Origin: CADEED01 sp035761265
GTDB taxonomy: Bacteria > Pseudomonadota > Gammaproteobacteria > Steroidobacterales > Steroidobacteraceae
DNA length: 44,514 bases
Assembly: GCA_035761265.1 (NCBI GenBank)
Contig: DASTRL010000301.1
Span: 1-44,514, forward strand
Direction: 5' to 3'
Within the stretch, counting starts at the first letter, position 1. Each line of letters opens with the position of its first letter. Positions 43,331-44,514 of the stretch are shown piece by piece. Position numbers and translations under genes: made by a program. The notes beneath the pieces were generated by a model. That model worked only from the letters and a program-made list of their open reading frames with translations. It did not search any database and was not told the DNA's origin.

Positions 43331-44514
43331 ATGCGACGGAAAGAACTGCTGATGGTCTTTGCGGCGCTCGCCATCGGCGGCGCACTCTGGTTCGTCTTCA
43401 ACCTGCACCCGCTCTGGTGGCTGGCCTGGATCGTGCCCGGACTGCTGTTCGCCGTGGCCCTCGAGACGCAAGGGTGGACGTCGCGCGGGCTGGTGGCCAT
43501 CGCCGCGCTGATCGGTGCAGCGAGCAACTACCGCTATCTACTCTCGGTGATGCCGTTGCCGGCGGCGATGGCGGTGCTGCTGCTGCAGACGCTGATGTGG
43601 GTGGTGATCCTGGGCGCCGCGCGGCGCATCGTCAAAGCGTACGAATCGGCGTGGACCGTACTGGCCTTGCCCATCGTCGCCGTGGCCATGGACACCTTGC
43701 TCGCGCATTTCACGCCGGACGGCAACTGGGGCAGCCTGGCGTATACGCAGGCCGAGATCTTGCCCATTGCCCAACTGGCGGCCGTGTTCGGCGTCGGAGG
43801 CGTGCTGTTCCTGCTCATGCTGGGCAACTCCGCGCTGGCGCTCGCGCTGTCCTACCGGCGGCGTCTGCCTGGCGCATTGCCGATGTATGCGGCGACGGCG
43901 GGCGCGATCGCCCTGGCGGTCGGCTTCGGCGCGTGGCGCCTCGCGCGATCGGACAGCGGCCCCTCGCTGACCTTTGGCATCGCGTCGGTGGACGACTACA
44001 TCGAAGGGCCCGGCACACCGAACTCACGCGAAGTGTGGGCGCAGTACCAGGCGCAGGTGGAACAGCTCGCCGGCAGTGGCGCAAAGATGCTGCTGCTGCC
44101 GGAGAAGATCGCCGTCCTGAACCCGCGCGAGGCGGAGGAGCGCAAAGGCTGGTTGTCACGCCTGGCGCGCGACAACCACGTGTGGCTGGTGGCGGGGCTG
44201 GGTGTCGACGACGGCAAGGAGCGCCGCAACGAAGCGTGGTGGTTCGCGCCCGATGGTCGCCTGGTGACCAACTACCTGAAGCATTTCATGGCGCCGCCCG
44301 AACGGGAATTCGTCGCCGGGCACGAATTCCCGGTCAACGACATCGCGAGCGTTCGTTATGGCGTGGCCATCTGCAAGGACATGCACTTCTCGAGCCTCGG
44401 GCGAGAGTTCGGCCAGCGCCATGCGCGCGTCATGCTGGTGCCGGCGTGGGATTTCGATCGCGACGCCGAGATGGCGGCGAACATGACGCGGATGCGCGGC
44501 GTGGAAAGCGGCTT
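43331..44514 (+). CDS. Lnt-like membrane nitrilase, partial
   Basis: The frame from ATG 43331 is open to the window end (about 394 residues). About six hydrophobic helices (1-205) precede a carbon-nitrogen hydrolase domain. The Glu-Lys-Cys triad is visible: Glu258 (LLLPEK), Lys317 (NYLKHF) and Cys348 (AICKDMHF). The layout matches apolipoprotein N-acyltransferase. The nucleophile context ICKD differs from the ICYE-type of E. coli Lnt, so it could be a paralogue with another acyl-transfer role. There is no Shine-Dalgarno. The C-terminus is missing. Confidence 0.85.
   Translation, partial: MRRKELLMVFAALAIGGALWFVFNLHPLWWLAWIVPGLLFAVALETQGWTSRGLVAIAALIGAASNYRYLLSVMPLPAAMAVLLLQTLMWVVILGAARRIVKAYESAWTVLALPIVAVAMDTLLAHFTPDGNWGSLAYTQAEILPIAQLAAVFGVGGVLFLLMLGNSALALALSYRRRLPGALPMYAATAGAIALAVGFGAWRLARSDSGPSLTFGIASVDDYIEGPGTPNSREVWAQYQAQVEQLAGSGAKMLLLPEKIAVLNPREAEERKGWLSRLARDNHVWLVAGLGVDDGKERRNEAWWFAPDGRLVTNYLKHFMAPPEREFVAGHEFPVNDIASVRYGVAICKDMHFSSLGREFGQRHARVMLVPAWDFDRDAEMAANMTRMRGVESG

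Overview
The window is about 44.5 kb of high-GC, densely packed bacterial chromosome. The organism is most likely a Gram-negative proteobacterium. The evidence is a TonB-dependent receptor, an outer-membrane barrel, lipoprotein signals, an Fds-type NAD-dependent formate dehydrogenase and an SAH riboswitch, a class known mainly from beta- and gammaproteobacteria. The secreted GH13/GH97 pair and the operators near the sugar genes suggest a Xanthomonadales/Steroidobacteraceae-like gammaproteobacterium; that placement is inference. I see no tRNA, rRNA, CRISPR array, transposase or phage gene. No gene-free stretch exceeds about 270 bp.

Region 1 (1-6.9 kb): the tail of a short-chain dehydrogenase, a GntR/FCD regulator, a TonB-dependent receptor, a small membrane protein, and on the minus strand an MFS transporter followed by a carotenoid/lignostilbene-type cleavage oxygenase. 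It looks like an uptake and catabolic locus.

Region 2 (7.1-19.6 kb): an all-plus-strand one-carbon cluster. It holds a divergent methylene-THF-reductase-like protein, adenosine-kinase-like PfkB, metK, an SAH riboswitch with a readable ribosome-site-masking switch, ahcY, folD (TTG start), fdhD, fdsGBAD and a second metF. Together these could run the SAM/SAH methyl cycle and oxidise folate-bound methyl groups to CO2 with NADH recovery. The methyl donor, the methyltransferase and the formyl-THF-to-formate step are not in the window.

Region 3 (19.6-22.4 kb): a proline/alanine-linker lipoprotein with a His-rich domain, an XRE-like regulator, a small coiled-coil membrane protein and a TauD/TfdA dioxygenase.

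Region 4 (22.5-32.8 kb): an eight-gene catabolic operon with mostly overlapping stop/start codons: MFS, DUF3237, aldehyde dehydrogenase, GMC oxidoreductase, DUF3237, GMC oxidoreductase, MFS and an acetoacetyl-CoA-synthetase-like ligase. Its substrate is unknown. The repeated DUF3237-GMC pairing is the best candidate here for an undescribed pathway.

Region 5 (32.9-44.5 kb): an outer-membrane barrel, an aldo/keto reductase, xylB-xylA behind a xyl-box-like operator, then a secreted GH13, a GH97 and an MFS sugar transporter behind a 12-bp perfect palindrome. A 95-bp near-palindrome with two perfect 42-bp arms follows. The window ends inside an Lnt-like membrane nitrilase.
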